Assembly (NCBI GenBank): GCA_037013495.1
Contig: CM072809.1
Coordinates: 14,894,501-14,958,500 of the forward strand
Origin: Hippophae tibetana
Lineage: Eukaryota > Streptophyta > Magnoliopsida > Rosales > Elaeagnaceae
DNA: 64,000 nt
Direction of reading: 5' to 3'
Below the pieces are notes generated by a model. The model saw nothing but the letters and a program-made list of their open reading frames with translations, was not told where the DNA came from and made no database searches. The position numbers and the translations under genes are program-made. Each line of letters opens with the position of its first letter. Position 1 is the stretch's first letter. Positions 34,741 to 47,872 of this stretch are shown piece by piece.

Positions 34741-36102
34741 ATTATTTGTAGAGAATTTAAGTATCTGATTCTAGTGATTCTTAGTGAAAAGTGAGAAATT
34801 GAACAACTGAAGTAGATCATCTATTATCCTAATTTAAGAGGTATATATGCATGTGTATTACATCCTATGCACATAGGAGGTCACGTACAAGCGAATTGGG
34901 AATACTATTTATACAATAAAAATATATTTTAAACTGTTATAAAAAAGATAGATGCATTACAATAGATCGTTACAATGGAAGTCGTTATATATGGGTCGCT
35001 TTAAGCCCATAAGTAGTTATCTTCAAGTCATTCATAGGAAGGAAAAATCATTATCAGGTCGTTATAGTAGTGTTAGTATGTCGGATCTTGGAGCCTAGAA
35101 TCTCGTACTTTGGACAGCGTGGACCTCGCACTTGGACAAAGCGATACTCTGTCGACGAGGTAACATACTTTTCCATGGTTGTTAAGCTTAGGCCATTATT
35201 GAACTAGTTCTATCACCTTGCTATATTATAGTGGAGTATCTATACATCTGAGGTCGTATGTCTAGTACTTATTTAATACCAAATAATATTTATTCATAAA
35301 AATTTGAAGATTTTTTTCTTCTAAAAATAATTGTTGCCGATGGAGTGAGAATAATTATTATAATATCGAATCGTAGTTAACCGAAATGAACATATATTAT
35401 TATTATTATTTTATATACATATAATTAAATAGAAAAATATAATTTTAATAATAAAATACACAATATTTAGTATAATTAGATTGAATTTTATTTATTTTTA
35501 GTTTATAATTTTTTTATTTTATATAAAAACATGTGATAAATAGTTTAAAAAAATATATTAATATTAATATTTTAAATAATATAATAAAGTTAAAATTAAA
35601 TTTTTAAAAAAATTAAATATATTTTTAAAAAAATATTAAAAAAATAAGCATAAACTCCCGAAAAAATTATTAACAATTTATAACCATTGATTATTATACT
35701 AACTTATCTAAAACAAATGTAAAGCAGGTTATACTCATTAGCATAACTCTTCTTACACGTCTCACGCCCGTTTGTAACAAGCACCCTTTTTGTAATGAAA
35801 TCTGCAACGAACTCTCCATGTCCAATATATTAGAGTGACAAATAGCACAATCTTAACCTCGTCAAAATCCGCCAACCCTTTCTAGTATATTTCTACAAAA
35901 TTTAATTTTTTTAATTTTATTATAAAAATTTGCCCTATTTGAATTTTACCAAATGTTTTTAAGCACTATTTAATTGATCTATTAATGAGTAAATTTTTTA
36001 ATTGATATTACATTAATTATTCTGATTTGTAAATATAATTTGTGCTCTAAAACTAATAATTCAATAATCACATATACATTTATCCGATACATAACTTGAT
36101 AC
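34741..36102. other. Intergenic DNA
   Basis: No gene supported. Sequence up to about 35270 is GC-richer and may be an unrecognised transposon fragment; the rest is AT-rich. Confidence 0.55.
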
Positions 36103-36299
36103 GTATAATATCAATGAGGTGAATATCTTAATATGATTAATATAATAATTAAAAGAATTAATTATTTTATAAATATTTTAATATAACAAGAAAATATATA
36201 TATATATATATGTATAATATCAATGAAGTGAATATCTTAATATGATTAATATAATAATTAAAGGAATTAATTATTTTATAAATATTTTAATATAACAAG

Positions 36300-36320
<21 letters not shown>
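36103..36320. repeat. 109-bp tandem duplication ending in TA runs
   Basis: GTATAATATCAATGA(G/A)GTGA starts at 36103 and again at 36212. Both copies continue through AATATCTTAATATGATTAAT and end in AAGAAAATATATAT. Very few differences, so the duplication is recent. Each copy ends in a TA microsatellite. Confidence 0.9.

Positions 36321-36361
<41 letters not shown>
36304..36361. repeat. TA microsatellite
   Basis: About 29 uninterrupted TA units at the end of the second copy of the 109-bp duplication. It produces a spurious tyrosine-isoleucine open frame on the minus strand. Confidence 0.97.
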
Positions 36362-36366
<5 letters not shown>

Positions 36367-39300
36367 CAAAATCAAATAATAAAGAAAGAATATGATGGAG
36401 AAATGAGAAATTAAGAATTCTAAAGGTAATGCTCTAGGCATGTTGATCCAAATCGTCAAAAAATATCTCAAATAACCCATCTCCGCCGTTGGTCAAAAAT
36501 ACCAACTACCAAAGTCACCATCACTGGTTGTCTCCTCTTTCTTTCTTCCTTGCTTCAGATTGTAACATCCAGCTACTTGGCTTACAGCTTATTGCCTTCA
36601 TAAACTTTCATTTCTGGCCGTTGTTTCCTTACCACCAATCCCTCTGCACTTCCCCATATTAATAAAATAAAATAAAAACAAGTTGTCTATATTTATTTAA
36701 TTATTTATTTATTTTTGGTCATTAAACAATTTTGTCTTTATCAAGACAAACAAATGAAAGGAACGTACATAAAAGCACCAAAAAAGGGTGAAAATGAAGG
36801 AATACGGTGGTCAGATAAATACTAATTCTTTATTCAAGATATTATAATTTAGCAACCTACGCACATTGTAAGCACGGGGACGGGGACCACTTTGAATGCA
36901 ACTTATAGAAATTATTAAATACTTGACTCTGATTTACAACAAATCAGTCACATGTCCTTTTTTTTTTTTTTTCTACAATATAAATGTAACAAATTTATTT
37001 GGAAACGAGAAATGTGTTTATATTATTTAATTTCACAATCATTTTTGTGTTTAGATTAATTATGTTATAATTATTAAAAATTAAAAATATATTTAATTTT
37101 TTAAATAATTTTAATATATAACAAAAATAAAATAATATAGGTATAAAATAAATATTAATTTATATACCACTAAAAATTTCTGCTTTAAAATTTTATCAAC
37201 ACATTTGAGAAGGGAATATTAATTACTGTTATTTTTTTTTTATTATCAATTTGCTTACTTTCTAAATCACTTATTATTTGAAGTACTAATCCCACTAAAT
37301 CCACTAACGATCAATAATTTCTTAATATTTCTGTTGGTAGACTGATTGATAGTTCACATAATCCAAAATGAGATATTATTTGATATAATTCTTTTAATAT
37401 TGTATACGTAATATAAAATATTAAATTTTAAAAAAAAATCTTAAATAAAAATAAATCTATTATTATTTATAAAAATTATATTAGTATGTATTTTTAATTA
37501 ATATAAGATTTTTTTATATATTAACATATATAAGTTGTATAAAAAAACACGATTTCATTAAAAAAAAGATTGTTATAATATATTATTTATCTTCTTTTAT
37601 AGGATTACATGTCTCATACAATATATACAATTTACATAATATCATAACTTAATGATTTTTATTATTAACATATATAATATAATTTTATTAGTGGTGCCAC
37701 AATCAACAAATCATCATATATCTATGTATTGTTATTCAATTATATGTTAGTCAATTTTACCGCTTTACTATATTTGGATAGGTTGGCTTTTTTTGTATAA
37801 CTATTTTTTTACTACCTTACTTTTTGCTTTGCTAAAACTACAGAGAGTTTGTTTCCTTTCCCTAGCTAGCTACTGTGACTATACTTATAAGAAAGTTTGT
37901 TTTTTTTAAGTTATTTAGTTTGTGCTTATAAAGAAAGTTTGTCTCTTTAAGAGTAGTTTTGCGCAAGAATAGTTGTTATTTGAAAAGGTAGTTGACGAAC
38001 CATAATAAATTGTACCAATAACTCTGTTGCTTATTGTAAAATTCAATCATTCTGACGGCACGTACAGTACTCTCCTATTTTAGTTAAAAAGAAAAAAAAA
38101 ATTACTATGAATAAAAGTTTTCATTAATGGCGACAATCATGAACAACCAGAACATAATTACTATAATAATGAGTTGAAATTAAGACATAAAGAACGTACA
38201 TTTGAAATAATATTTTTAGGGACACTAAACTTAGACAATGTTAGAAATTATAAATATTTCAATATATCTTAAAGATGTACTTCGGAATAAACAATTATAT
38301 GAAAATAAAATATGTTGGTTTCTTCAAATTAATACTCTTTCAATAAGTTGAAGCTAAAATAAAAGTAATTTTTGAAAAAAAAAACATAACATTTAAGGGA
38401 CCCTAATAATAACTCATTTATTTACACAAAATTATAATAAATATTTTAGCTTCTTAAGAAGAAGATGATGATGCTGAGTAAATTATACAAGTAGAAGGTT
38501 TGTATCAAATATGAGGAGATACAAGTGGAAAAGAGTTCCTTCTATCAGAGTTTGGTGAAATCACATGTACCAAAATTGAAATGATAAGATAATATCAGTA
38601 ATATATTAGTCTTGCACTTCAATAAACACAACAATTTATTATTATTATTAATAATTTTATAGTCATTAGATAACATCAAAGGCACTAGCATTTGAAACAA
38701 ATGAGGAAAAAAGAAAAGCTAATATCAAATTGACGATATCAGTAACATATCAATTAGTCTTGCACTTCAATATACACAATATATTTTTTAAATTACAAAA
38801 AATAATACACTTATAATTATACCTACAAAAATAACCAAAATATTATTGCACGAGAACAATTTGGATGGAGTCAATATCAAAGAATTTAAATGATAGTAGT
38901 TTATTTTAAACAACATTTAATGTAAATATGTACTAAAATTTGTTAATTTTTTTATATAAAATAGATATAAATGACACTATTTTATAGTTACAAATTTTAA
39001 AGATAATATTTTTTTACTATATATTTTTTTCTAACTTTAGTCATTTTTTGAGCTTTAGTCCTATTTCTAACATGTTTTTCCTTCTTAAATTTTTTCCTAA
39101 TTTTAAACATAATAAATTATTACTTATTTTCGTTTAATTTCTCATTTAAAAATAAATTATCTCTTTTATTCAAATTTGATTTTTTTACTAAAATTTAGTA
39201 CAATTTTTTAAGATCATGTTTGGTTTATAGAACATAAATGTAATGAAAATATGAATGGTGATAAGAATTAAATTTAATGAAAATAACATTATAATTACTA

Positions 39301-40259
39301 TGTTTGCTTGAATAGTATAATCAAAATATTGATAAAAATTAAAAAAAAATCATTTGTTTAAATAAGATAAAATGAAAAAAATAATAAAAATTTATATATA
39401 CGTGAGAGAGGAAAATTAAGCATTCCAATATATTCTTGTGAGGTATATAAGGAATTAATATTTCTACTGTTATTTGAATGTTTTGCATTCCAATATAGAT
39501 TAATAAAAAAAATCTATAAATTCTTGAATCATTATCATTAGTATTATTATAAATCAAATAAGACCTTAATTTCATTCAAACTAAATATTGAATTATTTTT
39601 TTTTTTGTTAAATTAGTTGATTTACATTATTAATAACATTGATGATGATGGTTTCAAACAATTCATTTTTGTTAACAATAAAAAAATGTTATTTTGAATT
39701 GTTTGTGTTTTATTTCTCAACATTTTTATTTATTTTTAGAAAAAATTATTTAGTGATGATTGGAATTAGAAATGGTTCAAGTATATATCATAATTCTTTT
39801 AGATAAAATTTCATTTTTAATCCTCTTCATGCATACATATTTTTCTATAATGTAAAGAACATACTTAGCATATAAAAAAAATACAATACACATGTGCTTT
39901 TTAATAATGCAAAAAACATTATTTATTTTAACAAATTAGAAATAAAACCATTTAAATATGTAGTTCATATAAAAATAAACCAGTTTAAAAAATTAGAAAA
40001 CTCAAACAAATGATGAGGAATTTTAAATGCCCTATCTCCTTAATTCTAATTCTTTCATTATATGCGTTAAAGAGTCTTAAAATAAATTTTAATTTTTTAA
40101 GAAAATAACAACCAATGAGCTAGGCTCAACAACATGTAGCCTATGTAAGTATATTTCAAGTTTCAACTATGAATGTGTTAGTTGTGTAGTTATTTAAAAA
40201 AAAAAGATTAGGGAAATAACATATGTCAATGAAGTGAAAAAGTGTATTAACTGTATTGG
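36362..40259. other. AT-rich intergenic DNA
   Basis: No gene supported. A GC-richer pyrimidine-rich patch (36480-36660) and an AT-rich segment at about 39212-39590 with GTTTGGTTTATAGAA- and CAAACTAAATA-like ends (possible decayed MITE) are the only structure seen. Two related stretches at about 38580-38680 and 38700-38790 both contain ATCAGTAA(T/C)ATAT...TAGTCTTGCACTTCAATA, a local duplication. Confidence 0.55.
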
Positions 40260-42100
40260 TAGTGTTGTGTGTTTTTCAACACATAAAAACGTGCAAGCAT
40301 ACACGGTCACAAGTAATAAAATTTGATAAGTAAGTTATCGTTCCCACATAGATTTGTTACTATAGTTTGTTAAGTATTAAAATTATCTCTATCTAATTTT
40401 ATTCAAAACGATCGTTGATTCGAACAAATTTAAGAAAACAGTTTCAAAACAAAATAAAAGAAATATAGGATTGCAATTTTTCACCAAACTAATCAACTCA
40501 AATTATTTTATTTTCTTTTAATTTATATTTTTTAATACATTTAATTTGTCAACCGAAAACTTCTAATTTTATTCATACATCTCTTCCGAGCTCCGTACAA
40601 ACACACCTCGTTAAATTAATTCACTATATTCCTATGAGAATTAAATTCACCGAGATTCATTACGTTTTAAGTTTTCAAATTGCCACACATACAATTAGGG
40701 TATATTCCTATCCTTCATCATACATGTCATTCTACTTACGAGCAATATACACATAAATGTCTCTTCCAAGTTTATTTATGTGTCACAGATCGTTTTGATA
40801 AGATTCGTAAATAATCAAAAAACATTAAGCACAAAATAGAACGAACAAATCGAACGTCTTATAAACCTATCAAAAATAATTAAAATAAAAGCTTCATAAA
40901 TTAAGATCAAATGCAACCCTATAAAAAATTAAATTACTTTATAAAATTAAAATAAAAATTACAACAGTTTCAGAAAAAATAGATGAAGAAGAAGGAAAAT
41001 TAAAACACAACTTAGAAGAAATATTTGGCACACGCAGAACACAACAAAAGCCAAAAAAATGGCTTCTGCGTGTTCTGCAGTCCAAACCCGAACAACACAA
41101 AATTATCTCCAAAACTAAACTCTCCAAAACTCTAAAATTTTCCAAAAACTTTTTTTACTCTATCTTTTTATCTCCTATTTATAGCTAAAAATAATACATC
41201 TAAAATATTACATTTTTTTATTTTATTTTTTATAAAAATGCGTAATATTTTTTATCGAAAAACAAAAATCACGCGTATCGATTTTGGATATCGAAAATAT
41301 TAATTAAAATCACGCGTAGCGACAGAGTGTCGTTCGGATTTTTTAAATTCAAAATGCATGCCACGTGTCAGCGTCTGATTCGTTGAAAAAATTTATTGTG
41401 GACACGTGGCAGCATTTCATTGGCTGTGGGAAACGGGCGCACGATGGTTTGTCGCACGGGAGACAACGGCTGCACGCGGGCGTGATCCTGTGTTTTCACG
41501 CTCATTGTAACCTGACACGTGTCATAACAGGATTGCTTAAAATGGAGTGGAACACGTGGCATCTTATGATTCGCCGCAAGGATTTAAAGCGGACACGTGG
41601 CAGCGTCTGATTAGTTGAAGATCTGGTTGCACGCAGAGACACTGCACGGGATCAGAGGCCCGCGTAACGTGGTGGACAGCGGCTGGACGCGTCAAACATG
41701 TGGGCCCCACTGCAAGCCGGCCTGCGCGGTAGGTGTGCCCCACTCGGGCGCTGAGCCGCGTGAAACAGAATCTGCGCCCACGCGATTTGGTCGGGCGTGA
41801 TCTGGACGCGCGAATATCAGCCGTTTCTTCTTTGATCGGACGGTCCACGTTTCGCGCGTGGTGTATGGCGCGTGGTTCTTCTCACCTGCGCAGAAAAATA
41901 TACTTTCTTAATTGCATTTTGACCCATAACTTTATTTCAAATTACATTTTCAACTTTCTTTAATTATAGTTTAGCTATTTCTAATTTAAATTAAATTTTT
42001 AAATTTTAATAATTAAAATTAAGCCGGATTTAAATTTAAATTATATTTTTGATTTTTATAAATTACAATTAAACACTCTTTTATTTGAAATTATATTTTT
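40260..42100 (+). mobile_element. LTR-like element with CACGTG-box array, copy 1
   Basis: Begins near ACGTGCAAGCATACACGG(TCACAAGTAATAAA), a sequence type I associate with large plant gypsy-type LTRs. It continues through a TATTTATA box (41177-41184), the CACGTG array, a GC-rich segment (41600-41890) and a TTGCATTTTGACCC stretch. It contains a perfect 10-bp inverted repeat, ACACGCAGAA / TTCTGCGTGT (41030-41073). A related, more decayed copy lies at about 59080-60965. No coding domain is seen, so it may be a solo LTR. Ends are approximate. The short frames at 40939-41145 and 41365-41963 on both strands are not genes. Confidence 0.5.
41362..41599. promoter_or_regulatory. Five CACGTG (G-box) motifs in 238 bp
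   Basis: CACGTG at 41362, 41403, 41516, 41553 and 41594. Four fall in the extended form ACACGTGGC or its reverse complement GCCACGTGT, usually followed within about 15 bases by CTGATT, TCATTGG or ATGATT. These are perfect cores of bZIP/bHLH-type G-boxes. The repeated context suggests a degenerate tandem array of roughly 40-110 bp units inside the LTR-like element. Confidence 0.8.
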
Positions 42101-43585
42101 GGAAAAAAATTTGCAATTAAGTACGTTTTCGATACAAATTATTTAATTTTTATTAAAAAATATAAAAAATAGTAAATATTAATTTATTCATCGAAAATTA
42201 ACTAAAAACATTAGGAAAATAATAATTATAATTAATAAAATATGTGAAAATAATTATATAAAATACAATTATTAGTAGTATTATATTATATGATAATATT
42301 GTGTACTTTAATGTAATGTATATGCATGTATTGTGTAATCAACTAATAGTATCGTATGAGTTTGTGAATATGTACTGTGTGTGTACTACATTTTCTATAT
42401 AAGACATTAGTATGTGTTAGTGTTTGTTAAGAATTAAGAAAGATTCAACAAAGAAATATTGTATACTCTTGAATTCTATTCTAATATTAGAGCATCGTCA
42501 GAGATTCTACAAGACCTGAGTATGGTGTCCAATCCCTATCAACTTTTTCAATTCTCTTATGTCTTGATGGTCCTTTTTTTCTTTGATTTATTATTTTTCT
42601 TCTTTTAATTTTTTCAAAAAATAAATTGATTTATAATCTTCTCCACAACACCCAACATCTGTGCCCTTCTTTTTCTTAACAAGCCCTAAACCCTGACTTT
42701 AGAAATTGAAATCATGAAAACTCATTTATTCATTTTTCTTATCTTCAATCTTGGTTTCTACTCCTTTCTTTGCTTCTCCATTTAAGATGATGTTGTAGTG
42801 TCAGACACACTCTCTCTAACACATCGATGAAAGTCCGTTTTTGGACCTTTATTTACACATCGATGGCTCCAATCTGCAATCTGCAATCTTGTCTGTATTT
42901 TTTTCTTGAAGGAATGATAAGAAAAATAGACTCATTAGTCACAATCTTCCTTCTAAGCAACTCTAGTTAAATTCCACCTAAGATTGTGAACCTCAAAGAT
43001 CAGCATTAATATTTCTAAAGTAAAGGAAGTAAGCAACTCTCTAGTTAAATTCCACCTAAGATTGTGAACCTCAAAAATCGGCATGAATATTTCTAAAGCA
43101 GACAAGTTCTCAAAATAAAAAATTATGATTGGATTAAATATATTAAATTTAAGGAACTAAATAATTTAAAAAACAAATTTTTTAACATGTTAATTCTAAA
43201 TATTATAATAAAATTTATTCTAATTTTTAAACTTAGATTAAATGTGTTCAATATGAAAAATAAGTGAATTATAAGTTACAAAATTTAAATAATAGATAAA
43301 AGTATTAAAAATGATTAGATTAATATAAGAAAAATATATTTCATCCTATACATTATACATTGTGAGTAACCATGAAAAAAAGTTTACAATGTGAATTATT
43401 CCATATTCTAATCTAATTGATTGTTTAATCTTAAAATTGTTACCTAATATTCACAATTTATAACAAACAAAAAATAAACACTATGTATATATCATAGACA
43501 AACATTTAATAAGATGGCATGATAACTTTTTTACATAAAGTTTTATTTTAACTCCTTAAAAAAATTACATATATTATTTTTTATA

Positions 43586-43634
<49 letters not shown>

Positions 43635-44766
43635 TATATTTTTTTTTCAAAAATAAAACATATGTTAGAGTCATATGTGAACTAAGTGGAATAATACAAC
43701 GAGAAATGTTAAAGTAACAAAAATTTATACTTTATACTTATACTAATTATTATCTGCCCGGTGTCCATATTTACTTTATAAATAATTTTTTTTAATTTCT
43801 AAAATTATTTCATCATATTTCACACTATAATTAATATAAATATAAATAAATATATAAATTTATATTTACTTAACATTACTTACATCATTGATATCGACAT
43901 CACGTTCTGATAAAAACATTATGTTACTAACTTATAACATCATCAATATCGTCATCACGTTCGGATAAAAACATTGTGTTAATGAGTAGACACGAGTAAT
44001 TATATTTTTATTTAATTTTTTCGTAAAATAATCATATTTTTATAATTTTTAACTTTAAATATTTAAATATAAATATTCAATATTATTATGAAACATTTTA
44101 TTAAAATAAAATTTGATAAAGAAAAACTAATTTTACTCAAGAAATTTTAGAAAATAACATAATTATTACCTCTAAAATTTATGTTAAATTTATATATTTT
44201 TATTATTAAAAAAAATTCAACCGATTATTTTTTATTGAGCTTTATTTAACTAGATATCATTTAAATTGAATTCCCATAAATTATATTTAGTTAATACTAA
44301 GTAACATTCAATTGAAACAATTTATTATTATTAAAATATTATTTTTATTATTATAAATATATATTAATTTATATAATTTTTCAATTGTTTAACATTATTT
44401 ATAACATAAGTTGATATTTTCAAAAAATTATTTGATAAAATCAAAATCTTTCTTCTTAGCATGAATTAATAAACACTATTTGTAACTTGTAGAATAATAA
44501 ATTACATAAGAATTATCTATTAATTTTTGTAATCGAACTCACTTTTTTTAACTGATCATTGTATGTCACCTAACTTATAAAAAAAATTGTTAAAAGTAAA
44601 CTTTTTTTTCTAAATTATTTTGTGTAATGTCAACATTATTCCGTATTTGTGTTGATATTTCATAAAACAATCAAATACAACTGAACATTGTCGTATATGT
44701 GTTGATATTTCATGAAACAATCAAGGACATCTTAACAATGTTAATGATAGATTGATTCTTCACTTA
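42101..44766. other. AT-rich intergenic DNA with small tandem duplications
   Basis: No gene supported. Local duplications: AAGCAACTCT...AAATTCCACCTAAGATTGTG (42955 and 43031, period about 76), CATCATTGATATCGACATCACG (43882) with a similar copy about 55 bases later, and TTGTGTTGATATTTCATAAAACAATC-like pairs at about 44647 and 44697. A TA microsatellite spans about 43592-43627. Confidence 0.65.
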
Positions 44767-45338
44767 AGTTTAGTTTGGTTCAAAAAATAAATAAAATTAA
44801 AAAATATTATTATTATAGTGTTTGAATCAAAGAAGAAATCAATATTATATTATTTAGTTTACAATTAGAATGTAATAAAAAATATTGTATATTACCTTAA
44901 TACATTTATATTTAGTAAAATTTAAATAATATCATTTAATTATTATTTTTTCGTCAAAAAAATACGTTATTAAAATCATTATTTTTCTAAATAATTGTTA
45001 CTTAAAAATAAAATATATTATTAAAATTATTATTTTTAAGTAGGATTTATGATTTATGATTTAGAGTTTATAAGTTTTGGGGTTTGGGTATAGGTTTGGG
45101 TTTAATTTTTCGTTCATGATATTGGGTTTAGAGTATAGATTTTAAGGTTAAGATAAAATTGAAAATAAATATTAGAATGAGAATGAAATTATCATTCCTA
45201 AGGAAGGAGGATATAATTCTTATTTTTTCTCTCTTAAGAATTGATAACATTACATTCTCAATTAATAGTATAATAAAATATAAAATTATAATGAATCAAT
45301 TTCATTCACATTTATGTTTCTATTAACCAAACATGACA
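44767..45338. mobile_element. Tourist-like MITE, copy with short TTTAGGG-like core
   Basis: 572 bp flanked by TTA on both sides (44764-44766 and 45339-45341). Ends AGTTTAGTTTGGTT and AACCAAACATGACA form degenerate inverted repeats sharing GTTTGGTT. The body matches the larger element at 62236-63169, including TTACCTTAATAC, TTTCGT and ATCATTCCTAAGG-type blocks. Its middle (45035-45135) holds a few degraded TTTAGGG-like heptamers (GATTTAGAG, GGGTTTGGGT). The TTA target site and ends fit PIF/Harbinger-derived MITEs. No coding capacity. Confidence 0.7.
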
Positions 45339-45341
45339 TTA

Positions 45342-47057
45342 TTGTATATAGTGATAATTTGATATTTAAGGACATCTTCAACATAAAATTTTATTTTATT
45401 TTATATAAAAACTTATATAAGTTTTTTTTTATTTTTTTAACATATAATATCAAATACTACATTAAAAATATATTCTTTATAAAGTATAATGTTTTTTTTT
45501 TATTTTTTATCAGTTATTACATTCAGTTACTTAAAAAAATTATATTATTAAAAAATCAATAATTCATTATATAAAATATTATATATATTATATGAGTTAA
45601 AAATTACATTTAATTAAAAAAAACACAATTAAATGTACACATAGATAAATATTAATCGGATGAATTATTGTATTCATCTCACAAACATCCAATTAATGCA
45701 TTTCAAAGTACAATAAAGAAAATTTAACAATATTTTTAAAATTTTATTAAATCATTGTTTTAATTTATATTAATTTTTGTTCTATGATGTATTATAGTAA
45801 AGTAATTTTTTAATAATTTTATATTATATACTTAAATTTTAATTTTTTATATATAATAAAACATTTGACAATATTTTTAGAATTAAAAAACATAGGACAA
45901 TATGAATAGTATTTACAAAGATGAATAATGTTTGGTACAATTAACAATATCGCGTCAAATTTAATATAATAATATCAATTATACTAAAATTGATGTAAGA
46001 TTTAAGGTAAAATGGAAATAACTCAGCACAAAAATTTACAAAAATTTAAAGTTTTAGAATGTGGTGCAGATGGTCTAACAAAGTGAAGTGCAATATTATA
46101 TAAGAGTAAACTTTATCCTATATAAATTTATATTTTATATGTATATAATAAGTGATAAATATTTTTGAAAATTAGATAAGTTTTTATTTTTAAATTTATT
46201 TATCACATAAATTAATATGAGTATAAATATAAATACAAATTTTTATAACATTAACATTACTAATTAATATAATTATTTAAAAATAATAAATAATCAATAC
46301 TTAATAAAAAGAACTATAAATATAATGTAAAAACAACCTATAACATCCTAGATTCTTAACACAAGTTTAGTTGCAACTTGCAACGGACGTACGTCTACCC
46401 AAACAACCAAAACCCAAACTACTACTACAAATATTTCCTTACGTTTAAGAAATTATTCATTGCTTTCTTATTATTAATTATTATAAGTTAATAAAATAAA
46501 ATTTATTATTTAAAAATATAAATATTTAATATTTAATTAAAACAAATTTAATAGAAAAATATTTAAAAAAATAATAATTTAATGTCATTTTTAGGAAATA
46601 AGAATAAATATTTTAAATATAGATAATTTAAACTATAATTATTTTTAAAATTTTGATAAGGTTTCTCTCCTAATAACTAAAACATGTAATAAAAATAATT
46701 ACTGTAATATCAAAACAGTGATTAATCGAAATAAAAAATATATTAATATTATACTTTTATATACATATAATTATTTAAAAATATCATTTTAATAATAAAA
46801 TACATATTATTTAAAATAATTACATTTAGTTAATTTATTTTTATTTTATTTTAAAATATGTGATAGATAGTTAAAAAAATAAAAATAATATTTTAATTAA
46901 TAAAATAGAATAAAAATTATGTTAAAATTTATTTATTTTAAATAAAAAATAAAATTATTTATAAAGCATGATTATTATACGTTTATTATGGCTATTAACT
47001 AATCTTAAAAGTGACTGGTTACCGGATCTCCCGTTAGTGTACTTCGTACGGTGAGTG
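45342..47057. other. AT-rich intergenic DNA upstream of the TPR gene
   Basis: No gene or element recognised. An open frame at 45314-45562 is AT-driven and rejected. From about 46990 the composition becomes GC-richer, marking the TPR gene promoter. Confidence 0.6.
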
Positions 47058-47065
47058 TATAAATA
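47058..47065 (+). promoter_or_regulatory. TATA-like box of the TPR gene
   Basis: TATAAATA about 810 bases before the start codon, in a GC-richer promoter patch. Its distance fits a transcript starting near 47090-47100 with a spliced leader. An ATATATATAT stretch at 47201-47212 is an alternative. Confidence 0.4.
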
Positions 47066-47332
47066 CGATTAACTCATTCGTTTGTCATTTTTAAAGTAAA
47101 TCAATCGGCATGCGATCTCTGATTTTCTAGCTGTCCTTTCCCTTTCCTTATGCATTTAAATTTAATCAATCAATTAATTTATTCGAAAAGAGGAGGCGAG
47201 ATATATATATGTGAGACTCACCCTCACACTCTTCTTGATAAAGTGCAGCTACTATCTTGAGCTTCGCCCTCAGGGGTTTCGCCGGAGATTCTCGTGTAAC
47301 CGGAAAAATTATCAGAAACCATAGAAATTTGT

Positions 47333-47629
47333 GTAAGTTTATTTAAATAAATGATATAAAGTTTCTTATTGATAGGAATTCGTTGACTTTTGTGCGAATA
47401 TTGAGTGGTTTCGGGATGTGTTTTCACGATCCGATTTTCCTGCTAAAAATAATGACTGGCTCCGAAACTAACTTAATATAAATATCTATAAAGAGTTGAG
47501 ATTCATAAATTGAGAGGTGAACTGTGTTTTCCGGGAAAGTTGGAGTGAAGTGCTGAGATTGGGAAGGGATTTTGAGCGAGTAGTTTATTTATTTATATTT
47601 TTCTTGACGGGGCTGGCTTTTCTTTTCAG
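47333..47629 (+). other. Probable 5'UTR intron of the TPR gene
   Basis: Donor GTAAGT at 47333 follows a GC-richer leader-like segment. Acceptor TTTTCTTTTCAG ends at 47629, followed by exon-like sequence up to the ATG. The interval (297 bp) is T-rich. Leader introns are common in plants. Predicted from splice signals only. Confidence 0.45.
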
Positions 47630-47872
47630 GTTCGGTGTGAGTTGAAAGGAAGAAAGGCGAAGGCATTTCGCGGATCCAAACCAAAAAAAAAAAAAAAAAG
47701 TTGAAAAAATTGGAGGAGAAGATCTGCCTTTTCGATAGAAACAATCTTTTCCGAGAATTTGATACCATAATTTTATTATCTTCGGAACAATTTCTAATAT
47801 ATCCCTTTAATAAGATACTCGTCCTTCAATTTTAGCAATTTATTTGTCTTTTTAATCGGAAAGTTAAGAAAA

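Noticed and set aside
36271..36480. Minus-strand frame rich in Tyr-Ile
   Set aside because: It is produced by the TA microsatellite.
39212..39590. Possible third Tourist-like MITE
   Set aside because: GTTTGGTT-like ends are present but too degenerate, and I found no matching TTA target duplication.
41365..41963. Overlapping frames on both strands in the GC-rich part of the LTR-like element
   Set aside because: Open because of high GC and few stops; overlapping in several frames, no family resemblance, and the sequence recurs in decayed form at 60.6 kb.
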